From NCBI GenBank assembly GCA_964583185.1, contig CAZOVL010000009.1, positions 1 through 49,556 on the forward strand: a stretch of 49,556 bases of DNA. The letters are read 5' to 3'. Made by a program: the position numbers and the translations under genes. Of the stretch, positions 8,586 to 16,364 are shown one piece after another. The stretch comes from Bacteroides_E sp964583185. GTDB taxonomy: Bacteria; Bacteroidota; Bacteroidia; Bacteroidales; Bacteroidaceae. The notes below the pieces were generated by a model. It saw only the letters and a list, made by a program, of their open reading frames with translations. It was not told the origin of the DNA and did not search any database. Position 1 is the stretch's first letter; every line of letters begins with the position of its first letter.

Positions 8586-9692
8586 ATGAATAAAAATATT
8601 AAATATTGTTTCTTGGCAGTTCTTGCATTTGTTTTAGTGTCAATGCTAAACTCTTGTGATGATTGGACTGAATCAGAAAGTTTGGATCTAAAGAATCCTA
8701 CTTTTGAAGAGCAAAACACTCAGCTTTATGCAGACTATTTGGAGAATTTAAGAACATATAAAACAGGAAAACATTCTGTTCTTATTGTTTCTTTTGATAA
8801 TTCTTTAACATTTCCGGTCAAACAAGCAGAACGTTTGACTGCTATACCTGATAGTGTGGATTATATATGTTTGAATAACCCTAAAGATTTACATCCAGAA
8901 TATCAAGAGGAGATGGTGAAAATAAGAAAAGACAAAGGGACTAAAACAATTTATATGATAAGTTATGATTTTTTTGAGACTCAGTGGAATGAGAAACAAA
9001 AAAATAATCCCGAATTAACAGAAGAAGAAGCACTTGTTTTCATTAATGAATCTACAGATGAGATGTTAGCTCTCTGCGATCAATTTGGATTTGATGGGAT
9101 TTTAGTTGATTATACCGGTCGTTCATTAGTTAGTCTTACAGAAGAGGCATTAGCTTTATATAATGCAAGACAGCAAAGTTTTTTTGGAAAAGTGATGAGT
9201 TGGAAAGAATCTCATCAAAATAAAAACCTTGTCTTTTATGGTAATATTCAATATTTAGTTCCGGAAAATATGGATATGTTAAACAAGTATGATTTTCTAA
9301 TAATCAAAACCGCTCTTTCTACTAATATGGATGAACTTACTCTGTATGCTTATTTAGCTATTCAAGCGGGTGAAGATGCAATAAAAGAAGCAAAGGATGG
9401 AATAGAAGGCGAACATGAAGTAAAAACAAATCCAGTACCTACAGATCGATTTATGGCTTGCGTACAACTTCCTCAGAAAGATGATAGAGAACAGATTTTT
9501 GGCTACTGGAACACAGTATCTGCTGATGGTGGTAAAACTTTAGCATACTTAGGTGCTTCCCAATGGGTTGTACAAGAATCTGTGGATTTTAATCGAAGGG
9601 GTATTTTTATTATGAATATCCATAATGATTATTATAATAATACTTATAAATCTGTACGTGATGCTATTTGCGTTATGAATCCTAACAAATAA
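8586..9692 (+). CDS. GH18-fold surface lipoprotein lacking the catalytic glutamate (probable glycan-binding protein)
   Basis: A 368-residue lipoprotein. I chose the ATG at 8586 because it gives a clean signal peptide with lipobox LNSC (Cys24) followed by DDWTESES, an acidic surface-export signal. Earlier ATGs at 8544 and 8574 would put extra residues before it. A GH18-like domain covers about 60-360. In active GH18 enzymes the fourth strand carries D-x-x-D-x-D-x-E. Here the equivalent is FDGILVDYTG, with Thr177 where the proton-donor Glu should be, so hydrolysis is not expected. Pseudo-GH18 proteins next to an active endo-glycosidase act as surface glycan-binding proteins in Bacteroides N-glycan loci, which is the role I infer. 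The intact GH18 is two genes downstream. Confidence 0.8.
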   Translation: MNKNIKYCFLAVLAFVLVSMLNSCDDWTESESLDLKNPTFEEQNTQLYADYLENLRTYKTGKHSVLIVSFDNSLTFPVKQAERLTAIPDSVDYICLNNPKDLHPEYQEEMVKIRKDKGTKTIYMISYDFFETQWNEKQKNNPELTEEEALVFINESTDEMLALCDQFGFDGILVDYTGRSLVSLTEEALALYNARQQSFFGKVMSWKESHQNKNLVFYGNIQYLVPENMDMLNKYDFLIIKTALSTNMDELTLYAYLAIQAGEDAIKEAKDGIEGEHEVKTNPVPTDRFMACVQLPQKDDREQIFGYWNTVSADGGKTLAYLGASQWVVQESVDFNRRGIFIMNIHNDYYNNTYKSVRDAICVMNPNK

Positions 9693-9694
9693 GA

Positions 9695-10870
9695 ATGACT
9701 ATGAAATACTATAGATATTTATATACTTTATTAATTGGACTTATATTTACTACAAGTGGATGTAAGGATGCAGATGTTATTAATGAACATCACTTTCACA
9801 ATAAACTTTATGTGACTTCTGCTCCTGTCACTGATGACTTATTGATTCAACCTGCAGTTCCTGAAACTTCTCGGGAAATTTCTTATCGGATAAATAAACC
9901 TGCAATAAAGGATGTTAAAATAATGTTTGATGCTGCACCTTATTTAACTGCTTCATATAATTTGATTTATGGAGATAATGCCTCATTATTAGAGTCAGAT
10001 TATTATGATATGCCTGTTAAAAATGTTATAATAAAAGCAGGTGATACCTCCGGTGATAACATAATTATAAACTTTAAAAATACAGATAAATTAGATGATT
10101 CAAGACGTTATGTTCTTCCCATTACAATTATTAATGCAACAGAACTGGGTATATTAGAGAATAAACGTACGGTATATTATATTTTTAAGGGTGCTGCACT
10201 CATAAATGTTGTGGCAAATATTCGGAAAATTCAATTTCCAATTAAATGGAAAAGTAATGTTTCTTCAGTACCTGTAATTACTGTTGAGGCTTTACTCCGA
10301 AGTAAAGATTGGGTTGCTGGACGAGATAATGCCTTGAGTTCGATATTTGGTATAGAGAATAAGTTCTTAGTCCGTGTAGGTGATTCTGATAGACCAAGAG
10401 ACCAAGTTCAAATAGTTGCACCAGGTGGAAATTTCCCTGGTCCTAATAGAGTTCCGGGTTTAGCTGTTGATGAGTGGATTCATATTGCTGTGGTTTATGA
10501 TTCCACAACAGGTGAACGTTTGTTTTACAAAGATGGGGTACTTGTTTATGGAGATAAAGCTGCTAGCTCAGCCCTTTCTTTAACAACAAATTGCTATATC
10601 GGTCGTTCTTTTGATGATTCTCGTTGGCTTCCTGGAGAAATCTCTGAACTTCGTATTTGGGGTATACAAAGAACTGCTGAAGAAATTGCAAACAACCCTT
10701 ATCAGATTAACCCAACAAATCCAGGGTTAATTGCTTATTGGAAGTTTAATGAAGGAACGGGTATTGAAATTAAGGATCACTCAGGAAACGGAAATGATAT
10801 TATAGCAGTTCCTGAAGAAGCCAGCGCGGAGCTTACTTGGGTAAATGTAGAAATTCCCGCAATAAAATAA
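9695..10870 (+). CDS. Surface lipoprotein with DUF1735 and LamG-like domains
   Basis: A 391-residue lipoprotein with lipobox Cys23 (TTSGC) followed by KDAD. An N-terminal DUF1735-type beta domain (about 45-165) is followed by a concanavalin-like LamG domain (about 185-385). The LamG domain shows the family pattern of EWIHIAVVYDSTTGERLFYK, then CYIGRSF, then GEISELRIWGIQRTAEEI, then IAYWKFNEGTGIEIKDHSG. No catalytic motif is visible. It is likely a surface glycan-binding protein of PUL 1. It begins 2 bp after the preceding stop, with ATG at 9695 or 9701; the latter leaves the lipobox at Cys21. The DUF1735 domain also occurs at the N-terminus of the endo-glycosidase encoded next. Confidence 0.82.
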   Translation: MTMKYYRYLYTLLIGLIFTTSGCKDADVINEHHFHNKLYVTSAPVTDDLLIQPAVPETSREISYRINKPAIKDVKIMFDAAPYLTASYNLIYGDNASLLESDYYDMPVKNVIIKAGDTSGDNIIINFKNTDKLDDSRRYVLPITIINATELGILENKRTVYYIFKGAALINVVANIRKIQFPIKWKSNVSSVPVITVEALLRSKDWVAGRDNALSSIFGIENKFLVRVGDSDRPRDQVQIVAPGGNFPGPNRVPGLAVDEWIHIAVVYDSTTGERLFYKDGVLVYGDKAASSALSLTTNCYIGRSFDDSRWLPGEISELRIWGIQRTAEEIANNPYQINPTNPGLIAYWKFNEGTGIEIKDHSGNGNDIIAVPEEASAELTWVNVEIPAIK

Positions 10871-10900
10871 AGAGTTTAATCTTAATTTAAGAATTATATT

Positions 10901-12337
10901 ATGAAAATAAAATACAAATCATACAGTTTTGTTTTAGCTGTTCTAATAGGCGGTTTTTCTCTATTTACATCTTGTGCTGATGATTTAGATATAGGGAGAA
11001 AAATAGATGAAGATGAGTATAATCATATCTATGAGAATAATGCTTATTTACGTGATGCTAAAACAAACAAAGTCTCAAATATTGTAGAGTTGTATACCAA
11101 AACTTATACAACTAAAGTAAAAATGGGTTTAACTAAAGTACCTTCCTCAACTACTGAGGCAAAGGTAAAAGTAGATGCAGAATATTTGAAAGAATATAAT
11201 CTAAAACATAACACAGACTTTGAGTTATACCCTGAAAATTACGTTAAATTTGAGAATGGAGGGGCTCTTACAATTAATAGTGATAATAAAACGGGAGAAG
11301 TTGCTATGACTATTGAGGCTGCAGAAAACTTAAGTGAAGGTAAAACGTATGTACTTCCACTAGTAATTAGCGATTTTAGTAGTGATATTTCTATTGAGGG
11401 TGAAGCTAAACATTGTATTTATCTTGTGAAAGATATGCAAAATGCATCTGATGTTTATAAAGGAGAGGATGTTGTAAGAGGGTATGTGTTTTTTGAGGTT
11501 AACAGCACAAACCCATTAAATACGTTATGTTTTGAGCTAGAAAATGGAAAACTGATTTGGGATGTAGTTGTATTATTTGCTGCTAATATTAATTACGATG
11601 CAGCAGCCGGACGTCCTAGAGTACAGTGTAATCCTAATGTTCAATATTTGTTAGATAATAATGAGATTTTTATTCAACCCTTGCGTAAACGTGGAGTTAA
11701 AGTGTTATTAGGTTTACTTGGAAATCATGATTTTACTGGTTTAGCTCAATTATCCAAACAAGGAGCTAAAGATTTTGCACGTGAAGTAGCTCAATATTGT
11801 AAAGCGTATAATTTGGATGGTATAAACTACGATGATGAATATTCTAAGGCACCAGATTTAAGTAATCCTGCTCTTACTACAAAGAGTTTAAATGCTGGAG
11901 CACGCTTATGTTATGAAACTAAAAAGGCTATGCCAGATAAATTGGTAACTGTTTTTGCATATGGTAGTATGTATGGAGTTGATAATGTAGACGGTGTAGA
12001 TATTAAAAACTGGATAGACATTGCAGTTCCTAACTATGTTGGTATTGTACGTCCTGTTGGTGGCTTGACAAAGAAAGAGTGTGCCGGATTAGCTGCTGAA
12101 TATAATAAGAAAACTGGAGGGAGTTTATATAAAGCTCAAGCTCAAAATTTAATAAATGATGGATATGGATGGCATATGGGTTTTGACTTAAAACCTACTT
12201 TATTTAACCTTGCTGTTCCTCGTCTAACTGGAGTTGAGGTTTTATATGGTTCTCCCTTAAAGCCAATTACAACTTATTACAAGAAGAATGATCTCAAGCC
12301 TTACAGCTATATAGAAGATTTACCTATTGAAAATTAA
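10901..12337 (+). CDS. GH18 endo-beta-N-acetylglucosaminidase, surface lipoprotein
   Basis: A 478-residue lipoprotein (Cys25 in LFTSC, followed by ADDLD, an acidic surface-export signal). An N-terminal DUF1735-type domain (about 45-175) precedes a GH18 barrel (about 190-470). The active-site strand reads LDGINYDDEYS, so Glu313 is the probable acid and Asp311 the assisting residue. The same D-x-E arrangement is found in EndoH-type enzymes and in B. thetaiotaomicron BT3987. The architecture and position match BT3987, which cuts the chitobiose core of high-mannose N-glycans at the cell surface. With GH92 mannosidases in the same locus, high-mannose N-glycan is the likely substrate. It is the only GH18 in the window with intact catalytic residues. 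Confidence 0.87.
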   Translation: MKIKYKSYSFVLAVLIGGFSLFTSCADDLDIGRKIDEDEYNHIYENNAYLRDAKTNKVSNIVELYTKTYTTKVKMGLTKVPSSTTEAKVKVDAEYLKEYNLKHNTDFELYPENYVKFENGGALTINSDNKTGEVAMTIEAAENLSEGKTYVLPLVISDFSSDISIEGEAKHCIYLVKDMQNASDVYKGEDVVRGYVFFEVNSTNPLNTLCFELENGKLIWDVVVLFAANINYDAAAGRPRVQCNPNVQYLLDNNEIFIQPLRKRGVKVLLGLLGNHDFTGLAQLSKQGAKDFAREVAQYCKAYNLDGINYDDEYSKAPDLSNPALTTKSLNAGARLCYETKKAMPDKLVTVFAYGSMYGVDNVDGVDIKNWIDIAVPNYVGIVRPVGGLTKKECAGLAAEYNKKTGGSLYKAQAQNLINDGYGWHMGFDLKPTLFNLAVPRLTGVEVLYGSPLKPITTYYKKNDLKPYSYIEDLPIEN

Positions 12338-12355
12338 TATATTTAAGAAGAAAAT

Positions 12356-13693
12356 ATGAAACAGAATAAATTGTTTTTTGTGTTAGTAGTATGTTCTTTA
12401 CTTGTATTCAGTAGTTGTGAAGAGAGTGAAGAACTGAATTTACTAACTTATCCTGAAAATCAATCTGCTTTATTAATTACAGATGCGGAGGGAAACTCAG
12501 AGGTGACTTTGAAGGCTATATATAATGCTGAAGGAGAAATGGAACTGGATGGGCAAGTAAGTAGAACGTATGTGTTTCGTTTCGATGCTTCACCTGAAGA
12601 TATTATGATTTCTTATGAGTTAATATCGAAGAATATACCAGAAGAGTTGATAAGTATTAGTAAGACAGAATATGTTTTACCCAAAGGGGCTAGCGATGCA
12701 TTAGTCGATGTTTCTTTTTTAGCTGATGACTTTAGTTTTGCTCAAACTAATTATGCTGAAGAAACTTATGAATTAGGAGTTAGAGCTGTAGCTAAAGGTT
12801 ATAAAGTTTCATCAGAACCTTTAGAGTCAAAAGTTATAATTCAAAAAGAAGCTTTTTCTTCATCATGTTTTATTGTTCCGGGTAAAACAAGTAAAACAAT
12901 TATTGAGAAACCTTATCTTATTAATGGAGAATATCTAGATGACAGTCCTATTATTTATCCGTTTACAATTCAATTAGATAAACCAGCAATTAATGATCTG
13001 AAAATCAAGTTAATTCTTACAGGGTCTGATGATGAAGCTTTAGATAAAGTGACTTTTGTTGATGAGATTGTAATACCTAAAGGACAAAAAGTTTCAGAAG
13101 ATTTAGAATGGAAGTTTGATAAAGAGTTTTTACTTCAATCAGAATTAGATGAATATACTTTTTCTTTTTCAATTGAGCTTGAAGATCAATATTTCTCAAT
13201 TGATGAAGATAGATCGACTGTAGATTTAATTGTTCGAAAAGTATTAAGAAATATTAGTTATCTTGATAGATTTAAACCTGAATGGCAACAAGTACCTAAT
13301 AAGAATAAGTGGTCTGTGGAGTTACTTTTCTCTTCTCCTACTAATCCAAAAGTTTTAATTGATGGCAGAGGAGGATATAGAACAGGAAGTTTGAGTCGTA
13401 CATCAGATCAATATCCATTTATTATTGATATGTCTAAAGAAGAGGCCATTAAGGGTGTAGGTATAGATTATTATTATGATAGTACTTTTGGTGTTGGTGC
13501 TCCTCGGAGAATGAAAATATCAACATCTTTAGATAAAAAAGAGTGGGTGTTTCAAGGAGAAATTGCAACTGCTCTTGCTTATAGTAATTATGCCGAATTC
13601 TTGAGCCCTTTAACTGCTCGTTACATCAAATTTGAATTGTTTGATAGATATGATCGAGTTCTTAGACTCACAGAGGTTTATGTTTATAAATAA
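12356..13693 (+). CDS. Surface lipoprotein with C-terminal F5/8 type C (CBM32-like) domain
   Basis: A 445-residue lipoprotein (Cys21 in VFSSC, followed by EESEE, a strong surface-export signal). The first ~300 residues look like two beta-sandwich modules of the DUF1735/DUF4361 kind without catalytic motifs. The last ~140 residues form a discoidin-like domain: KVLIDGRGGYRTG, then QYPFIIDM, then PRRMKISTSLDKKEWV, then ARYIKFELFDR and a C-terminal RLTEVYVYK. This is likely a glycan-binding protein that presents N-glycans or glycoproteins to the neighbouring GH18. It is the last gene before the terminator at 13719-13757, so it probably ends the susC-led operon. Confidence 0.8.
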   Translation: MKQNKLFFVLVVCSLLVFSSCEESEELNLLTYPENQSALLITDAEGNSEVTLKAIYNAEGEMELDGQVSRTYVFRFDASPEDIMISYELISKNIPEELISISKTEYVLPKGASDALVDVSFLADDFSFAQTNYAEETYELGVRAVAKGYKVSSEPLESKVIIQKEAFSSSCFIVPGKTSKTIIEKPYLINGEYLDDSPIIYPFTIQLDKPAINDLKIKLILTGSDDEALDKVTFVDEIVIPKGQKVSEDLEWKFDKEFLLQSELDEYTFSFSIELEDQYFSIDEDRSTVDLIVRKVLRNISYLDRFKPEWQQVPNKNKWSVELLFSSPTNPKVLIDGRGGYRTGSLSRTSDQYPFIIDMSKEEAIKGVGIDYYYDSTFGVGAPRRMKISTSLDKKEWVFQGEIATALAYSNYAEFLSPLTARYIKFELFDRYDRVLRLTEVYVYK

Positions 13694-13718
13694 TAAAAAA
13701 TAAGAAGTATTTACTTGA

Positions 13719-13757
13719 AAAATTTAGAGCTGGATTTCTATTCTGGCTCTAAATTTT
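13719..13757 (+). terminator. Rho-independent terminator ending the SusCD/GH18 operon
   Basis: Perfect 12-bp arms (AAAATTTAGAGC at 13719-13730 and its complement at 13746-13757) flank a 15-nt loop; the right arm ends in a T run. It starts 25 bp after the stop at 13693 and separates the lipoprotein genes from the first GH92 gene. Confidence 0.85.
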
Positions 13758-13829
13758 CTATCTTACGCACAAATCTTCTTACAAGGTATTTTTATCTATT
13801 TAATTATTTATGATTAAAGAAATTATAAT

Positions 13830-16175
13830 ATGAAACCTAAACCTAGATTCAAAAAACACTTATTGTTATTTAGTTTTATTTTTGGATTAAGTACAATTAC
13901 TATAAAAGCTTCAGCTCAGCCCACTCCGGTGGACTATGTTAGTATATTAGTAGGAACACAATCTAAACATGAATTGTCTACAGGGAATACTTATCCTGCT
14001 GTAGCTTTGCCTTGGGGTATGAACTTTTGGACCCCTCAGGCAGGGAAAATGGGCGATGGGTGGACTTACACTTACGATGCAGATAAAATTAGAGGGTTTA
14101 AACAAACTCATCAACCCAGTCCATGGATGAACGATTATGGGCAGTTTTCCATTATGCCGGTTACTCAAAAGCTGACTTTTGATGAGGATGAGCGTGCTAG
14201 CTGGTTCTCGCATAAGGCTGAAACTGCAACCCCTTATTATTATAAAGTTTATTTGGCAGATCATGATGTGATTACGGAGATTTCTCCAACATCAAGAGCT
14301 GCCTTTTTTAGATTTACTTTTCCTGAAAGAGAGAATTCTTATATTGTTGTTGATGCTTTTGATAAGGGGTCTTACATCAGAATTTTACCTGATGAACAAA
14401 AGATAGTGGGATATACAACGAAAAATAGTGGTGGAGTTCCTGAAAACTTCAAAAATTATTTTGTTGTTCAATTTGACAAACCTTTTACTTATACAGCATC
14501 GGTTGCAGATGGGGTGATAAGTGAAAAAACATTAGAGGCTACTTCTAATCATTCAGGTGGAATTATTGGATTTTCCACAAAGAAGGGCGAGCAAGTTCAT
14601 GCTCGTGTAGCTTCATCGTTTATAAGCGAAGAGCAAGCTTTCTTAAATTTGAAAGAGCTTGGTGATTTTTCTTTTAATGAAATTAAACAACAAGGAAGAG
14701 AAGAATGGAACAATGTATTAGGAAAGATAAAAGTTGAAGATGACAACATTGATAATTTAAGAACTTTCTATTCTTGTTTTTATCGTTCGGTTCTTTTTCC
14801 TCGTAGTTTTTATGAAATTGATGCTAAAGGAGATGTAGTTCATTACAGCCCTTATAACGGTAAAGTACTTCCCGGTTATATGTTTACTGATACCGGCTTT
14901 TGGGATACTTTCCGTTGTTTATTCCCTTTTCTTAACTTAGTGTTTCCCTCAATGAATGTTAAGATGCAAGAGGGGTTAGTAAATGCATATAAAGAGAGTG
15001 GTTTTTTACCCGAGTGGGCTAGTCCCGGACATCGGTCGGTTATGGTGGGTAATAATTCTGCTTCTGTCGTTGCAGATGCTTATTTGAAAGGACTTCGTGG
15101 TTATGACATTGAAACGCTTTGGGATGCTGTGGAAACCGGAGCGCACAATGTTCATCCAACGGTAAGTGCTACCGGAAGATTGGGTCACGAGTATTACAAT
15201 ACGTTGGGATACATACCCTACGATGTAGATATTAATGAAAATGCAGCTCGTACACTTGAGTATGCCTACGACGACTGGACTATCTATCAATTAGGTAAAG
15301 CTTTAGGCAAAAAAGATAAAGAGATAGAGAAGTATGCCATTCGAGCAATGAATTATCGGAATCTTTTTGACAAAGAACACAAATTGATGAGAGGAAGAAA
15401 TAAAGATGGAAGCTTTCAATCTCCTTTTAATCCTTTGAAATGGGGTGATGCCTTTACTGAAGGAAATAGTTGGCATTACACTTGGTCTGTTTTTCACGAC
15501 CCACAAGGTTTAATTGATTTAATGGGAGGAAAAGAAGAATTCAATGTAATGATGGATTCTGTATTTAATGTACCTCCATTATTTGATGAAAGTTATTACG
15601 GATTTGTTATTCATGAAATTCGTGAAATGCAAATTATGAATATGGGCAATTATGCCCATGGCAATCAGCCGGTGCAACATATGATTTATCTTTATAATTA
15701 CTCAGGAGAACCTTGGAAAGCACAATATTGGGTTCGTGAAGTAATGGATAGGTTATATACTTCTGCTCCCGACGGCTATTGTGGTGATGAAGATAATGGA
15801 CAAACTTCTGCATGGTACGTTTTCTCTGCTTTAGGATTATACACTGTAGCACCTGGAACGGATGAATATATTGTGGGTTCTCCACTTTTTAAGAAAGTGA
15901 CTTTAGATTTGGAAAATGGTAATTCTATTGTAATTACAGCCGATAAAAACAATCAGGAGAATAGATATATAGATGAAATGACTGTTGATGGAGAAACTTA
16001 TACAAAGAATTATTTAACGCATAAACAGTTAATGAATGGAGCGAAAATAGCCTTTAAGATGTCGAATGAACCAAATAAAACTAGAGGAACAAAAGAGTCG
16101 GATTTTCCTTATTCATTTTCTAATGATTTAAAAACTTCACAGCCTAAACTGTGGAAGAAGATCAATAAAAGATAG
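13830..16175 (+). CDS. GH92 alpha-mannosidase (non-lipidated, secreted)
   Basis: A 781-residue exo-acting alpha-mannosidase. A signal peptide ends near ASAQ (about residue 29). The GH92 body has GNTYPAVALPWGMNFWTPQ near the N-terminus, the proton-donor region FTEGNSWHYTW (Glu544), the loop YAHGNQPVQH (Gln613), and GDEDNGQTSAWY (Asp653 and Asp655, the positions that act as general base in studied GH92 enzymes). GH92 enzymes are Ca-dependent and invert configuration. There is no lipobox, so it is probably periplasmic and trims imported oligosaccharide. It differs from the second GH92 at the GNQP loop (GNEP there), which may mean a different linkage preference. It has its own short upstream region after the terminator. 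Confidence 0.92.
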   Translation: MKPKPRFKKHLLLFSFIFGLSTITIKASAQPTPVDYVSILVGTQSKHELSTGNTYPAVALPWGMNFWTPQAGKMGDGWTYTYDADKIRGFKQTHQPSPWMNDYGQFSIMPVTQKLTFDEDERASWFSHKAETATPYYYKVYLADHDVITEISPTSRAAFFRFTFPERENSYIVVDAFDKGSYIRILPDEQKIVGYTTKNSGGVPENFKNYFVVQFDKPFTYTASVADGVISEKTLEATSNHSGGIIGFSTKKGEQVHARVASSFISEEQAFLNLKELGDFSFNEIKQQGREEWNNVLGKIKVEDDNIDNLRTFYSCFYRSVLFPRSFYEIDAKGDVVHYSPYNGKVLPGYMFTDTGFWDTFRCLFPFLNLVFPSMNVKMQEGLVNAYKESGFLPEWASPGHRSVMVGNNSASVVADAYLKGLRGYDIETLWDAVETGAHNVHPTVSATGRLGHEYYNTLGYIPYDVDINENAARTLEYAYDDWTIYQLGKALGKKDKEIEKYAIRAMNYRNLFDKEHKLMRGRNKDGSFQSPFNPLKWGDAFTEGNSWHYTWSVFHDPQGLIDLMGGKEEFNVMMDSVFNVPPLFDESYYGFVIHEIREMQIMNMGNYAHGNQPVQHMIYLYNYSGEPWKAQYWVREVMDRLYTSAPDGYCGDEDNGQTSAWYVFSALGLYTVAPGTDEYIVGSPLFKKVTLDLENGNSIVITADKNNQENRYIDEMTVDGETYTKNYLTHKQLMNGAKIAFKMSNEPNKTRGTKESDFPYSFSNDLKTSQPKLWKKINKR

Positions 16176-16261
16176 CATTTGTCTTTGTTAATTACGAGAA
16201 TAGTATTCTTCTTTAAAATATTATGATTGCATGAGATTAGGCTATTGAATAAAAATAACTT

Positions 16262-16269
16262 TATATTTG
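16262..16269 (+). promoter_or_regulatory. Candidate -7 promoter box for the second GH92 gene
   Basis: TATATTTG matches the Bacteroides -7 consensus TAnnTTTG exactly. No well-spaced -33 TTTG is seen. Transcription would start about 90 bases before the GH92 ATG at 16365, so this gene may have its own promoter. Confidence 0.4.
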
Positions 16270-16364
16270 TACTTATTAAGAAAAGTAATGAAGAATATTA
16301 AGCCGTCGCTGTTTGATTTTTCTAATCTTTAATTTGTAAATATAAATACAAACAAATACCTAAT

